A stretch of DNA of 64,000 nucleotides. Origin: Chitinophaga filiformis. GTDB lineage: Bacteria; Bacteroidota; Bacteroidia; Chitinophagales; Chitinophagaceae. The first letter of the stretch is position 1; the number at the start of each line of letters is the position of its first letter. A program made the position numbers and the translations under genes. The notes under the pieces are model-generated. The model had not been told where the DNA came from, made no database searches, and saw only the letters and a program-made list of their open reading frames with translations. The stretch covers positions 186,001 through 250,000 of the forward strand of contig NZ_JAKIRP010000008.1 in the NCBI RefSeq assembly GCF_021646545.1, read 5' to 3'. Shown here one piece after another: positions 10,001 through 19,700 of this stretch.

Positions 10001-13000
10001 GCATGGCGTAACTTCAGACAGCTTTACCTGTCTGCGAAACGCGCAATTATAGACAATAAGATAAAGACAGCGGCTTGTCCGTCGGGTGTGAGCAACCCAA
10101 CATCAGCAGCGCTGCTGGCTGCCGGTAAACAGCTGAATTTCAATAATGCGACGGACGCCTTAGGACAGAATGGACTGGGATATTTAAATAACGGGCAGTC
10201 TGGTCCGGCCTCAGATTCTGCCAATAATGCGGTGAAGCGGCATTATGAAGACAACTGTAACGCTTATGCCAAGGCATGGGTACAGCAACTGGCGCCATGT
10301 AAGTATACGCAGGCGATGCTGAATATACTCATCCCGCGCTTAGTGGAAGTGTGTAAAGAGGGATCTGATGTTTCACATCCTATGGGGTCGAGTTCTGTAA
10401 GACCTGGCAGCACTTATGCTTATAAGAGTTTTCAGCAGGTATTGGAAGAATTCAATGCGCAGCAGGGCATTTCCAACGGTGTAGATTGTAATGGTTACCT
10501 CATTACGGCGCCTGCGCCTTACGACAAGCAGACGGCCTTTGGCAACAAGCCGGTATATTCCAAACCGGATACCTGTGAATGCCGCAAGCTGAATAATCTG
10601 CGTGCGGAGTATCTGCAATATGGTAAACCGACAGATGGCAGTTTTGCAGGCTATCTGAACCGTACAAGGCAGATCAATATGTCGGATGCTGATCTCACGC
10701 AATTGCTGAACGCATGTAATACGACCAGCAGCTGTACTTACTTCACAAAGATCATCAGTCTGCCACCGGCATTGCAATGTTATACCGGCGAGATATGTGT
10801 GCCTTGTAATGTGGTGAACAACGCGTATACAAGATTTACGGCTAAGTTTCCGGGTATCACACCGACGATAGAAGAAGGAGATACAACGCAGCAAAAGAGG
10901 AATACGCTGTTTGCCAATTACATGAATAATGAACTGGGCTTCAAAAAGCAAGCCTGGGAATATCTGAAGTTCCGTGCTGATTGTCCGGTAGCACCACCAC
11001 CAACAGCTATCTGTACAACGATCACCAATATCAGAAATAACTTCCTGAACCTGTACCCTGTAACACTGGGTGATTCTATCACTGTGAACAGGACGGCTCC
11101 GACCCTCAGGATCACGCATCTGCTGAGCACCAGGACTACTGCCTATGCTTCATCAGTGACCCTGGGAGCATCGGTATGGACGAACAACGGTGTATGGTTT
11201 ACTTTCAGGGACAATATTGTATTCAATTTTGCCAGAATTGCGAAAGGTGCCAATATCACTTATGCAGACATGAACCTGTTTGCAAAACCCGCTTCTGCTG
11301 GCGGTGAGCTGGTATGTGGTTCGTTATCGCATTACGCTGCTAATCCGGGAACCATTAGTTTGTTGTTTTCCCGTTCGCTGGGACCTGTAGTGGCCAATGT
11401 GACGACATGGGCGGGGCAACCAGGAACGGTAGCTGCCAATACGCTCACCATCCCTCCGATTACGAGTACGCAGAGTAGCGCCAACTATTTGAACCAGGTT
11501 TGCACGAACCTCGTGAGGGATATGTATACTGCTTCCCGTAGTGGTACTGATTATGGGTTAATAATGAGACTGAGTTCGGAGCCGGCAACCACGCGTAATG
11601 GATTTGTGTTCTGGTCAAATTCCACCACCAATGCCAACGCTATACCGCCATTCCTGAATGTTAGGTACAGGGCGCACAGGTGTAATGAGTTTGAAGTTTA
11701 CTTCAATGAGAATTACGGGCAGGGCACGAATTACACCATCACCCAGATAGATAGCTTCTATCAGGCAAATTGTGGAAATGTTTCAGGTGTTTGTGGCAGT
11801 ACGCCGCCAACAACGCCGACGCCGGTATATGATGGGCCATTATTGTGTGGTAAATCAACACCTGTATTCCCGCCGGCAGACGTGAATACAATCAACAACT
11901 GTTCTGATACCGCTTTCTTTGCTGTCAGCAAAGGAACGGAGTTATATAATGCTTATCGTGATTCATTGCTGGGCAGCTTTGGTCAGGATTACATTAATAC
12001 GGGCCTGCTGGCCGCGAACAGGGAAGTGTTCACAGTGAGTTATAATACGAGTGAGTATCATTATACCTTGTTCTATTACGATCAGGCGGGTAACCTGGTA
12101 AAGACAGTGCCGCCGGCTGGTGTAGTGATAGACAGGTCTGCTGCCTGGGTGAACAGTGTGAAAGCAGCAAGGGCTGCAGGGCAGGTAAGGGTGCCTGCGC
12201 ACAAGAAGATTACACAGTATAGGTATAATACCCTTGACCAGGTAGTGGAGCAGCAGACACCGGATGGAGGTATTACCAGGTTATGGTATGATAAGCTGGG
12301 AAGACCGGTCTTAACCCAGGATGCGCAGCAGCGGGTAGCACGCGACTATAGTTATACATTTTATGATGGATTGGGACGCATAACGGAAGTGGGCCAATTG
12401 AGCAGCAATACCATTGTGAACGACAATCTCACACGTAATCCGTCGACGCTCCAGCATTTTTACTCAAGTGCCAGAGCAACCTGTATACAGATCAATCGTA
12501 CCACGTACGATATTCCTTATGCACCCTTATCGCAACTGGTGTTATCTGCCCGTAATGTGCGGAACAGGGTTGCATGGAAGGCTGTGTATAAAAATTCGCC
12601 CGATCTCGGGGCAGGCCGTTATACCAGTGCTTCCTTCTACAGTTATGATATACATGGTAATGTCGACACACTGCTGCAGGATTATAAGGAGGGAGGAATG
12701 GCAGATGCCGGGAACAGGTTTAAGAAGATCGTTTATAAGTACGATCTGATCAGCGGTAATGTAAAACAGGTGGCTTATCAGCCTTCACAGGCGGATGCGT
12801 TTTATCACCGCTATACATATGATGCGGAGAACAGGCTGATAAATGTGGAGACCAGCAGGGATAGTGTGTATTGGGAGAATGATGCGTATTATCAGTATTA
12901 CAGGCATGGATTATTGGCAAGAACGGTATTGGGGCAACAGCAGGTGCAGGGATTGGATTATGCTTATACACTGAACGGGTGGATCAAAGGTGTAAACGCC

Positions 13001-15178
13001 ACCACGCTGACAGGAAATGCTGATATGGGTAAAGATGGCATAAGCGGTAGTGTTGTAGGCCGGGATGCCTTTGGTTATTCATTGTATTACTACGGAGCGA
13101 GGGAATATAAACCTATCAACAGTACAGTAACGCCATTTGCTCCGGTAGAAGGAACAGGATTTAAGCCTGTATTTACAGGAACTATATCGGCTATCAGTCA
13201 GCATATTGCTTCTGGAAATGTGCCATTGCTGGCTCTTTACAGCTATGATGCACTAACGCGTTTGAAAAGTACGCAGTTCGCCCGCGGACTCAATACAAGC
13301 ACAAATACCTGGACGCCTGTTACAGTGCAGGATTTTAAAGAGAATATCACTTACGACGAGGATGGGAATATTCTCAGCTATACCCGTAATGGCAACAATA
13401 GCTTTGCGGGCCGGCCACTGGCAATGGATAATCTGACCTATAACTATAAACCTTGGAAAAATCAGTTGGATTTCGTGGCCGACACTGTAAATGCTGCTAA
13501 TTACGACAATGACATTGACAACCAGGTAGCAGGTAATTATAGTTATGACAGCACTGGTAGTCTCATAAAAGACGTGGCGGCGGGTATCAGCAACATCACA
13601 TGGACAAGGACGGGAAAAATTGCGTCCATCACTAAAACGGATGGAACAGTCACGACTTTCACCTATGATATTGCGGATAACCGTATCAGCAAAACCGTTA
13701 ATGGTGTGCAGACCTGGTATGTAAGAGATGGGGCGGGTAAGGTAATGAGTGTATATACCAAAGGCAACAATGTAGTCAACAGCGGTAGTCTTACACGTAC
13801 GGAAGCTCATTTGTACGGGGCCGCCCGCCTGGGTATAAGTGCACAACAAACGGATGTGCAAAATGTGGTACAGCCTGAAACAGTCGCCCTGCGTGGATTA
13901 GGTACAGGAATAAACAGGAATTTCATCCGCGGTAACAAGTTCTTTGAATTGAGCAACCATCTGGGGAACGTGCTGGCTACAGTATCTGATAAAAAGAAGA
14001 TGCTTTCAACTGACAGCACAACTATCAGCTATTTCGAACCAGATGTGGTATCTACACAGGAATATTATGCTTTCGGTATGGCTATGCCAGGAAGGGGCGG
14101 TAATAGTAATAAATACAGATATGGTTTCAATGGCAAGGAAAATGACAATGAGATAAAAGGAGATGGAAACCAGCAGGACTATGGATTCAGGATCTATGAC
14201 CCGCGATTGGGCAGGTTCCTGAGTACGGACCCTTTAACGAAGTCTTATCCCTGGTATACGCCTTATCAATTTGCGGGTAACAGACCTGTTAATAGTATTG
14301 ATCTGGATGGCCTGGAAGAGTTCAGCAGTTATGAATCATATAAAAACAGTTTTGGTGACAAGGCAATGGCGGAGGATAAATGGGATGGATCGGATGGCGC
14401 ATGGCTGGCCAGCGACAGGGAAAATGATGTGACAGGAAGATGGAGCAAAGCCATGGAAGCCATCACAGCAAATGGCTGGACTGACAGGTTCAAGTCGGAC
14501 GACACACAGTATCCTTTTCCGATAGTAAGAGATTATTATCACTGGGCACAAAGAAAGATGGACGAAAAAGGATATAAGTCCAGATGGGCTAAAGGTGCTG
14601 CTTATCTTGTTGATGAGCTGGCGGATAGTTATAATAAGGGGATTACCAGTGGCAGTGCAACATCGGGTTGGTGGAACGAACTCGGTCCGATACTGAAAGA
14701 CCTGAACCTTGGTATAGCGGCATTTGCTGTGGGGCAGTTCCATGATGTGTTCTATAATTGTAGTATGGATGGAAAGACCAGTTTCATGGCCTGGTACTGT
14801 TGGGATTATGATTTTATAATGAAGGAACAGGTAACTGTAGTCGCTTATGATGTGTATAAAAAATATGAAGGCAGTACTTCGCTGGATTATCTGAATGCGC
14901 TGGCAAGGAAGGAAGGATTTACAGGCACTATGGCATCATGGGGGGCATCGATAGGGGCCGGACACTATTTCCCTAGTTTTGCAACTTTTAACATCGACCT
15001 TGAAGATCCGAAGACTGAATTCGGCGCAATGGGTAGATTTCATTTGCCTATGCTGATGCTATGGAATACCTTGCATAGTAATCAGGAGTATCCGATGACC
15101 AAGGAGCAGGCGGCTGAGGTGAAAAAGGCTTATGATGGCATCAACGAATACTACGAGCAGAACATAAAAAAGAAATAA
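7046..15178 (+). CDS. Giant secreted Rhs-repeat protein C, copy 1, with variable C-terminal domain
   Basis: The protein has 2710 aa, with a signal peptide at residues 1-27 (ending GSSFAQ). From about residue 325 there is a segment like the N-terminal domain of Bacteroidota Rhs proteins (YYDGSLRNRQ, DUF6443-like). The middle (about 640-1330) is rich in cysteine pairs such as CAAC and CECRK. Residues ~1321-1581 form a DNRLRE-like beta domain (TTWAGQPG, DYGLIMRL). YD repeats start near 1676 and lead to the Rhs core (GFNGKENDNE near 2357, YDPRLGRFLSTDP near 2383). The last ~286 residues after DLDGLEE are unlike copy 2 and match no toxin family I can name. Established knowledge: Rhs cores enclose and release C-terminal effectors in other bacteria. 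That this tail is a toxin is inference. The overlapping downstream lipoprotein is the candidate immunity protein. I see no type IX secretion C-terminal domain. Confidence 0.93.
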   Translation: MHSLPKKRALWLTALILLIAVGSSFAQTGSGRTLRNILDGSKGQLARDSAATVQDSLYFNPALISKLDTPYQVKNIVTFKVNEYSNAYLPAKFSIILNTWVIYTRPDFAIDSVNKLFTINYDAAGTYTSRSSFVFGNAHKVTVKVSTVSISGAPITVLKALVLENEMQVYPVYKLSCTDDAVKSISAASAPDTDSTDELTVSWPVTAGADVYDLEWAYVDSSAYVNNKYGNPVNATLLFRNNASRVTVADNTYRIPLLYDNGGILFFRVRAVQQKSNVSRIETAWSSDYTGGLGRYSFTGHQRKLNWQMSVSYAEEGKRKAVVQYYDGSLRNRQVVTKDNTTNKTTVAETFYDYQGRPAIQVMPAPSINSVIKYAPRFNSALNGAEYDKSNYDKLNAPSEYLTARANQMSSATGANQYYSANNPEKNNGVNQFIPDAGGFAFSETVYTPDNTGRTSRQSGFGPVYRIGSNHETRYYYATPGDNDLDVLFGTEAGDKSHYFKNMVQDANGQYAITYLDMYGRTVATALAGTADSASLDNLSSNTTFPVTDTLSRVNSNVIKDLVMENTQSQLVAIDGDYQFKYSLAPPVLQKKDCNNNTVCYTALYDLQIKITDDAYNQRLGGKPFDTIIRNYTGTIVPDCNAPQALQVAFTLRLPRGNYQITKRLTVNREAMAYYRDSVFMKRNFCTTLEQFIQQQRDFQANTQCIPNCAACQDSIGTWDNFRTRYMTAGGIAIADSAAYRGEAQAAYAEAVAACEVLCEKTTESTDVKAALLLDVSAPSGQYADAEDTLNVYSIFYQPDENTLPPYKRDTVTYLDEAGRPDLAYDELSNTYVIPQRLRPEQFAAQFKASWAPALLKFHPEYCKWLEFQKHQASYVWDREFEKTDTYAEAKAKGYLNPTGNGSYPYPIVTANRDPLSLESTEMLNALQAKLSNYNGGSGSQILTMWSTATATVKCEGNNASCITSYAPASAPFNETALCTGDLDMAWRNFRQLYLSAKRAIIDNKIKTAACPSGVSNPTSAALLAAGKQLNFNNATDALGQNGLGYLNNGQSGPASDSANNAVKRHYEDNCNAYAKAWVQQLAPCKYTQAMLNILIPRLVEVCKEGSDVSHPMGSSSVRPGSTYAYKSFQQVLEEFNAQQGISNGVDCNGYLITAPAPYDKQTAFGNKPVYSKPDTCECRKLNNLRAEYLQYGKPTDGSFAGYLNRTRQINMSDADLTQLLNACNTTSSCTYFTKIISLPPALQCYTGEICVPCNVVNNAYTRFTAKFPGITPTIEEGDTTQQKRNTLFANYMNNELGFKKQAWEYLKFRADCPVAPPPTAICTTITNIRNNFLNLYPVTLGDSITVNRTAPTLRITHLLSTRTTAYASSVTLGASVWTNNGVWFTFRDNIVFNFARIAKGANITYADMNLFAKPASAGGELVCGSLSHYAANPGTISLLFSRSLGPVVANVTTWAGQPGTVAANTLTIPPITSTQSSANYLNQVCTNLVRDMYTASRSGTDYGLIMRLSSEPATTRNGFVFWSNSTTNANAIPPFLNVRYRAHRCNEFEVYFNENYGQGTNYTITQIDSFYQANCGNVSGVCGSTPPTTPTPVYDGPLLCGKSTPVFPPADVNTINNCSDTAFFAVSKGTELYNAYRDSLLGSFGQDYINTGLLAANREVFTVSYNTSEYHYTLFYYDQAGNLVKTVPPAGVVIDRSAAWVNSVKAARAAGQVRVPAHKKITQYRYNTLDQVVEQQTPDGGITRLWYDKLGRPVLTQDAQQRVARDYSYTFYDGLGRITEVGQLSSNTIVNDNLTRNPSTLQHFYSSARATCIQINRTTYDIPYAPLSQLVLSARNVRNRVAWKAVYKNSPDLGAGRYTSASFYSYDIHGNVDTLLQDYKEGGMADAGNRFKKIVYKYDLISGNVKQVAYQPSQADAFYHRYTYDAENRLINVETSRDSVYWENDAYYQYYRHGLLARTVLGQQQVQGLDYAYTLNGWIKGVNATTLTGNADMGKDGISGSVVGRDAFGYSLYYYGAREYKPINSTVTPFAPVEGTGFKPVFTGTISAISQHIASGNVPLLALYSYDALTRLKSTQFARGLNTSTNTWTPVTVQDFKENITYDEDGNILSYTRNGNNSFAGRPLAMDNLTYNYKPWKNQLDFVADTVNAANYDNDIDNQVAGNYSYDSTGSLIKDVAAGISNITWTRTGKIASITKTDGTVTTFTYDIADNRISKTVNGVQTWYVRDGAGKVMSVYTKGNNVVNSGSLTRTEAHLYGAARLGISAQQTDVQNVVQPETVALRGLGTGINRNFIRGNKFFELSNHLGNVLATVSDKKKMLSTDSTTISYFEPDVVSTQEYYAFGMAMPGRGGNSNKYRYGFNGKENDNEIKGDGNQQDYGFRIYDPRLGRFLSTDPLTKSYPWYTPYQFAGNRPVNSIDLDGLEEFSSYESYKNSFGDKAMAEDKWDGSDGAWLASDRENDVTGRWSKAMEAITANGWTDRFKSDDTQYPFPIVRDYYHWAQRKMDEKGYKSRWAKGAAYLVDELADSYNKGITSGSATSGWWNELGPILKDLNLGIAAFAVGQFHDVFYNCSMDGKTSFMAWYCWDYDFIMKEQVTVVAYDVYKKYEGSTSLDYLNALARKEGFTGTMASWGASIGAGHYFPSFATFNIDLEDPKTEFGAMGRFHLPMLMLWNTLHSNQEYPMTKEQAAEVKKAYDGINEYYEQNIKKK

Positions 15179-16341
15179 TGCGCCCGCGACTTTTGGGAAT
15201 GTTACTCCTTGCAGCATGCATAATGGCTTGCCAGTCAAGGAGAAGAGACACGACTGATTTAGTTTACTTCCAAAACCTGCACGATTCTTTAAACGTGCAG
15301 GTTTTGGTGGGTAAAGACTATAAAATATTGAGCGCCAAAGTGAAGGAGGGCAAACTGCTGGTGCGCTCTTCGAAGATAGGAGAAGACTTTTCTGTGCTAC
15401 ACCTGATAGACCTGTTAAAGAAGCAGGTGATTGCCAGAAGGAAGATAAAAGCATTGAAGTACTATGAAGCACTTGCAGATTTCGACGAACAACGGTTTGT
15501 GTATTGCTCTGTATATCATCCCGAAAAAATAAGCTTTTATGATCTCCGGGAAGATAAGGAAACTGTCCTGATGGTAAGAGATAGCAGCCAGTTGGACGCA
15601 GGAGATATCGTTTTGCAGCGTGGCAGCTTATACTACATAAAGGGCGTATATGGCCCTTCCGTCTGGAACATTGAAGAGAATAAACTGCATTATTATCAGC
15701 AGGAGTATACCGTAAAAAATCCGCAGCTCTCAAGCATTTCCTATCCGCTGAAGGATAGTCTGGTGATTCTTTCCAGGCAGCAGCAGGCCGGAGGGGACAG
15801 TCTGAAGTTATATGCCGTGGATGCTTCAGGACAAGAAAAATGGAGCGCTGTAACTGAGCATAGGTATGTATCGCCATTGTTGGAGCCCGAAATAATTACG
15901 GCTGAAGACGGGTTGATTGTGAAATCAGGAAAGCAATTAGTTAAATTAAACACACGAAATGGTCTGACACTGACGTCCCGGAAGTTTGATGATCTTAACA
16001 GTATTTTTCGTTTAGGCAAGGAGATCATTGTCTTTTCAGTGCATCAGCATGCAGCCTTCCCTGCAGAAAGGGCAAAGTATCAGGTCAATGTGAGCGGAGT
16101 AAGTGCAGACAGTCTGAACATTGCGTGGTCTGCCGGTTTTGAAGTAACAGGTATACCACAACTGGGCCTTATAAATGGTGAGCTGTTTTTAAGTGATCGC
16201 GATTCCATCCGGGTTATTGATGCAGCTAATGGCCGGATGAAACAACATGGTCCCGTAAAGGACAGTTACATCGAAATGTTGACCGATGCAGGTACTGGTG
16301 AGTATTACCTGCTGTTAAACAGTGAGATAGTGATCTGGTAG
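15178..16341 (+). CDS. Beta-propeller-like lipoprotein translationally coupled to Rhs copy 1
   Basis: The 387 aa product starts with a lipoprotein signal: LLLAAC gives a canonical lipobox with Cys14, and Cys18 in IMAC is an alternative. The mature protein is a run of short beta repeats, each a few strands with patterns such as KLYAVDASGQEKWSA and LVKLNTRNGLTL, as in PQQ/WD-like propellers. The ATG at 15178 shares its A with the TAA stop of the Rhs gene, so its translation is probably coupled to that of the Rhs protein. It has no counterpart after Rhs copy 2. A membrane-anchored protein encoded directly after a variable Rhs tail is the usual place for an immunity protein, but the family match is not specific. 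A hairpin with a 14-bp perfect stem lies inside the first 45 codons (15270-15307). Confidence 0.85.
   Translation: MRPRLLGMLLLAACIMACQSRRRDTTDLVYFQNLHDSLNVQVLVGKDYKILSAKVKEGKLLVRSSKIGEDFSVLHLIDLLKKQVIARRKIKALKYYEALADFDEQRFVYCSVYHPEKISFYDLREDKETVLMVRDSSQLDAGDIVLQRGSLYYIKGVYGPSVWNIEENKLHYYQQEYTVKNPQLSSISYPLKDSLVILSRQQQAGGDSLKLYAVDASGQEKWSAVTEHRYVSPLLEPEIITAEDGLIVKSGKQLVKLNTRNGLTLTSRKFDDLNSIFRLGKEIIVFSVHQHAAFPAERAKYQVNVSGVSADSLNIAWSAGFEVTGIPQLGLINGELFLSDRDSIRVIDAANGRMKQHGPVKDSYIEMLTDAGTGEYYLLLNSEIVIW
15270..15307 (+). other. Perfect 14-bp stem hairpin inside the lipoprotein gene
   Basis: CCAAAACCTGCACG at 15270-15283 is matched exactly by its reverse complement at 15294-15307, with a 10-nt loop. 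It falls at about codons 31-44 of the lipoprotein gene. No T-run follows, so it is not a standard intrinsic terminator. It could slow ribosomes or polymerase or protect the mRNA; that is speculation. Confidence 0.6.
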
Positions 16342-16757
16342 CTAATGAATATTATTTCCCCCAAATATTTTGAAATATACGTTATTGTACGTACGTTTAC
16401 GTCATTAAGCGAGTTTGCAACAAAGCCGAACTAAGAGGACAATAAGAGACACAGTACCTGAGGAACGTTGCCCGGCTACCATTAAACAGTGAAAACGTAA
16501 CCAAAATCTGCAGTCCTGCCGGACAGCAGTCACCTTCCCGTAGCACGTAAACAAAAACAATCATAAAAGCTCTATCAATGAAATCAGTTATCCCTATTCA
16601 AAGATGCCTGCCAGCAAGTGTATTTGTGACACTATTTACAGTCCGGCTCATTTGATAATTACCAGAAAATAAGCCTGAACGCGCTATCAGACCTATACGA
16701 GATTCCTCTGCTCCGGAGGAACGGGAACGCTATTTCCTATACTTAAATATACATTAA
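16342..16757 (+). other. Intergenic leader before cassette 2
   Basis: This is 416 bp without a convincing gene. It contains a promoter-like pair at 16369-16399 (separate entry) and a small inverted repeat TTCCTC/GAGGAA at 16703-16721 just upstream of the next gene. A 25-codon ORF (16578-16655) starts MKSVIPIQRC and ends in a hydrophobic run. It could be a leader peptide or a relic, but nothing else supports it. If the promoter is right, the cassette 2 mRNA has a leader of about 350 nt. Confidence 0.5.
16369..16399 (+). promoter_or_regulatory. Putative Bacteroidota-type promoter for cassette 2
   Basis: TTTG at 16369-16372 is followed by a 19-nt spacer and TACGTTTA at 16392-16399. That is 7 of 8 positions of the Bacteroidota -7 element (TAnnTTTG), at the preferred spacing. 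It sits right after the lipoprotein stop and suggests that cassette 2 is transcribed on its own. Confidence 0.45.
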
Positions 16758-19700
16758 ATGATACTGGAGATTGTTGCCAGACATAAGAAAGCGTTTGCCA
16801 TCATGATGCTCACGCTTCTTTATTGTGATGCAGTATTGCCCGCCTATGCATTTGCTCCGCGGCGGGTAGATCATCGCAGTTATACAGGGCGCAGAAATGC
16901 CCTGATACCTGCAAAGGAACCCGCGCCAGTGGTGGGTACTTCTAAATCGGGACCAGCTAAAACCCCCGCAAAGCCTTTATTGAAGGCCAAAGAAGCGGTA
17001 GCCATTGGCGGGCCCGGTCAGCCGGAAAGCCAGGCATTCCACTCGGTGAACCACGACAATATGGTGGATTTGTTTACAGGTGATTTTTCCTATAGCATTC
17101 CCCTGATGGATGTAGGTGGCTATCCGCTGGCCATCGGTTATAACAGCGGTATTTCCATGGACCAGGAAGCCAGTTGGGTAGGATTGGGGTGGAATATTAA
17201 TCCGGGCGCTATTACCCGGAATATGCGTGGCCTGCCGGACGATTTTAACGGCAGGGACACCATCCAGAAAATAGCCTCAGTCAAAGAAAACAAGACAGTG
17301 GGCGTAACAGTAGGCGCTGATGTGGAGATCACCGGGTTAAGCGACTATGCAAAGTTCGGTGCAGGCGCCAGCCTGGGTATCCTGCATAACTCTTATAAGG
17401 GTATCGGCCTGGAAACCAGTGTCAATACCAGCATTAGTGCCGGTTCGAACAGTATGGGATGGTTTACCACCGGCTTGTCTGTTACCAACAGCTCGCAGGA
17501 AGGACTGACCATCGGCAGATCACTGGCATATAAGTTCGCCGACGCACAGGCAAGAGAAAAAGGAGGCCTGGGTGGTAGCGTCTCTATGGGATGGGGCTAT
17601 AATTCAAGAGAAGGATTGAAGGCCCTGAGTTTTTCGGCCGGTTTGAGACAATATACCATGGACGACAAAAACAGGGCTGCGGTGCAGAGCTCGAATATTT
17701 CTTCCTATATCTCTTTTGCGCATCCGGCTTTCACTCCTTCGATCAATATGCCGTATACCAATACGCTGTACAATTACACCGCTAAGGTAGGTTGGGAAGC
17801 ACAGGTAATACATCCCAGCCTTTCTGTAAGCGGATATGTATCCAAACAGCGGATCGCACCTGAAGATAAACGCACGGCGCTGCCGGCGTATGGCTATCTC
17901 AATTATCATACTGCGAATGGCAATGAAGGTGCTTTGCTGGACTATAACAGGGAAAAAGAAATTGCCTATCGGGAGAAACCGACAGTGCCTAATATTGCGG
18001 TGCCTTCTTATACCTATGATGTGTTCTCCATTTCGGGAGAAGGTACCGGGGGCATGTTCCGTGCCTATCGTGGGGATCTCGGGTTTATATATGATCATGC
18101 AGTGAAGACCAGGGATAATTCCACCCGTGGTAGTGTGGACATTGGTCTGGGTAGCCTGGTGCATGCCGGGGTGGATCTGGGTATTACCAGGGCGTATTCA
18201 CAGAGTGGTCCGTGGACAGAACAGAATCCGCTGGCTACCACCATTGCCTTCCGGAAACCGGATAAGCTGTTCGAAAGTGTATACTTCAGAAATCCCGGCG
18301 AGAAGACTATTAATACCAGGGCGTTTTACAATGCTATTGGTGGTGAGGATGTAGTATCGGTTGACCTCTATCAGGCGGGTAACAGCAGTGCTGTGATAGA
18401 GACAGCCAACAGGTTGAACGTATATAAGAATAAACGTTTCGCCGGTAATAAACAACTGACATCGGCGAATGTCTATAAAACAGAAAGGGACAAACGCGGA
18501 CAGGTCATTTCCTATCTGACCGCTGCGGAAGCCAGTGTAGCGGGGTTGTCTAAATATATAGACAACTATGCCAGCAATGTGTACAGCATTGGTAACTGTG
18601 GCAATACTTTCCCTGACGATGTGAATGGTAATGGTGTAGGATTGAGAGGTGAATATTTCAAGGGAAGGAAATTCGAAACCAAGCTTTTCGAAAGAACGGA
18701 TCCGACTATCAACTTCAATAATATAGACGAGATCAATCAAAACCTGCCTGCCGGGGCAGCCCAACTGGGTAATGATTTCTCGGTACGCTGGACTGGACGG
18801 GTAAAAGTGGCTTCCTCAGGCCGTTATCGTTTCAGTACCAACAGTGATGACGGTGTGAGGGTATATCTTAATGATACACTGATCATTGACCGTTGGAACG
18901 ATCATGGTAATACGAAAGATACTGCCTGGGTGAACCTGGTAGCAGATCAGTTATACAATATTAAGGCGGAGTACTACCAGGCGCGTGGTCGTGTGATCAT
19001 GAAACTGCAATGGCGGCCACTGGCTACTACAGAAGTGGTGATACCTACAGCAAGTCTTTACCTGATGCCTGATAAAGATACTTTCGTCGTGGGGACTAAC
19101 CTGTCGAAGGAAAAGCGTGTGAACGATTTCCGTAAGGCCGATCATATATCGGAGATTGACGTGCTGAACACAGACGGACGCCGTTATGTATATGGTATTC
19201 CGGTTTACAACCTGAAACAGCGGGACCTTACTTTCTCTGTAGCAGCAGGTACAGGTAGACGTGCGGAAGGATTGGTGAAATATACGCCGGGCGTTGACAA
19301 TACAGTCAACAATAACAAAGGGAACGATAATTATTTCAACAGCGAGGAGATGCCCGCCTATGCGCATAGTTTCCTGCTGACAGGTATTTTGTCGCCCGAT
19401 TATACTGACCTCACCGGCGATGGTATTTCCGACGATGATCCCGGGAATGCTATCAAATTTAACTATACCAAAGTAGCAGGCATTAAGAACCCTTATAAAT
19501 GGAGATCACCGGCGAATGACAGTGCAAGTTATAGTGAGGGATTACTCACCGATAACAGGGATGATAAAGGCAGTTATATAGCAGGAAATAAAGAGTTGTG
19601 GTACCTGCATTCTATTGAGTCGAAGAACATGATCGCTACATTTAAACTGACTGACCGTGATGACCTTTTCCCGATTACGGAAGATGGCGTTAAACAGTCG

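Noticed and set aside
10373-11119. 248-codon antisense open frame within Rhs copy 1 (and similar long antisense frames elsewhere in the cassettes)
   Set aside because: The sense strand carries a continuous, homologous 2710 aa protein. The antisense peptides are not shared between the two cassette copies.
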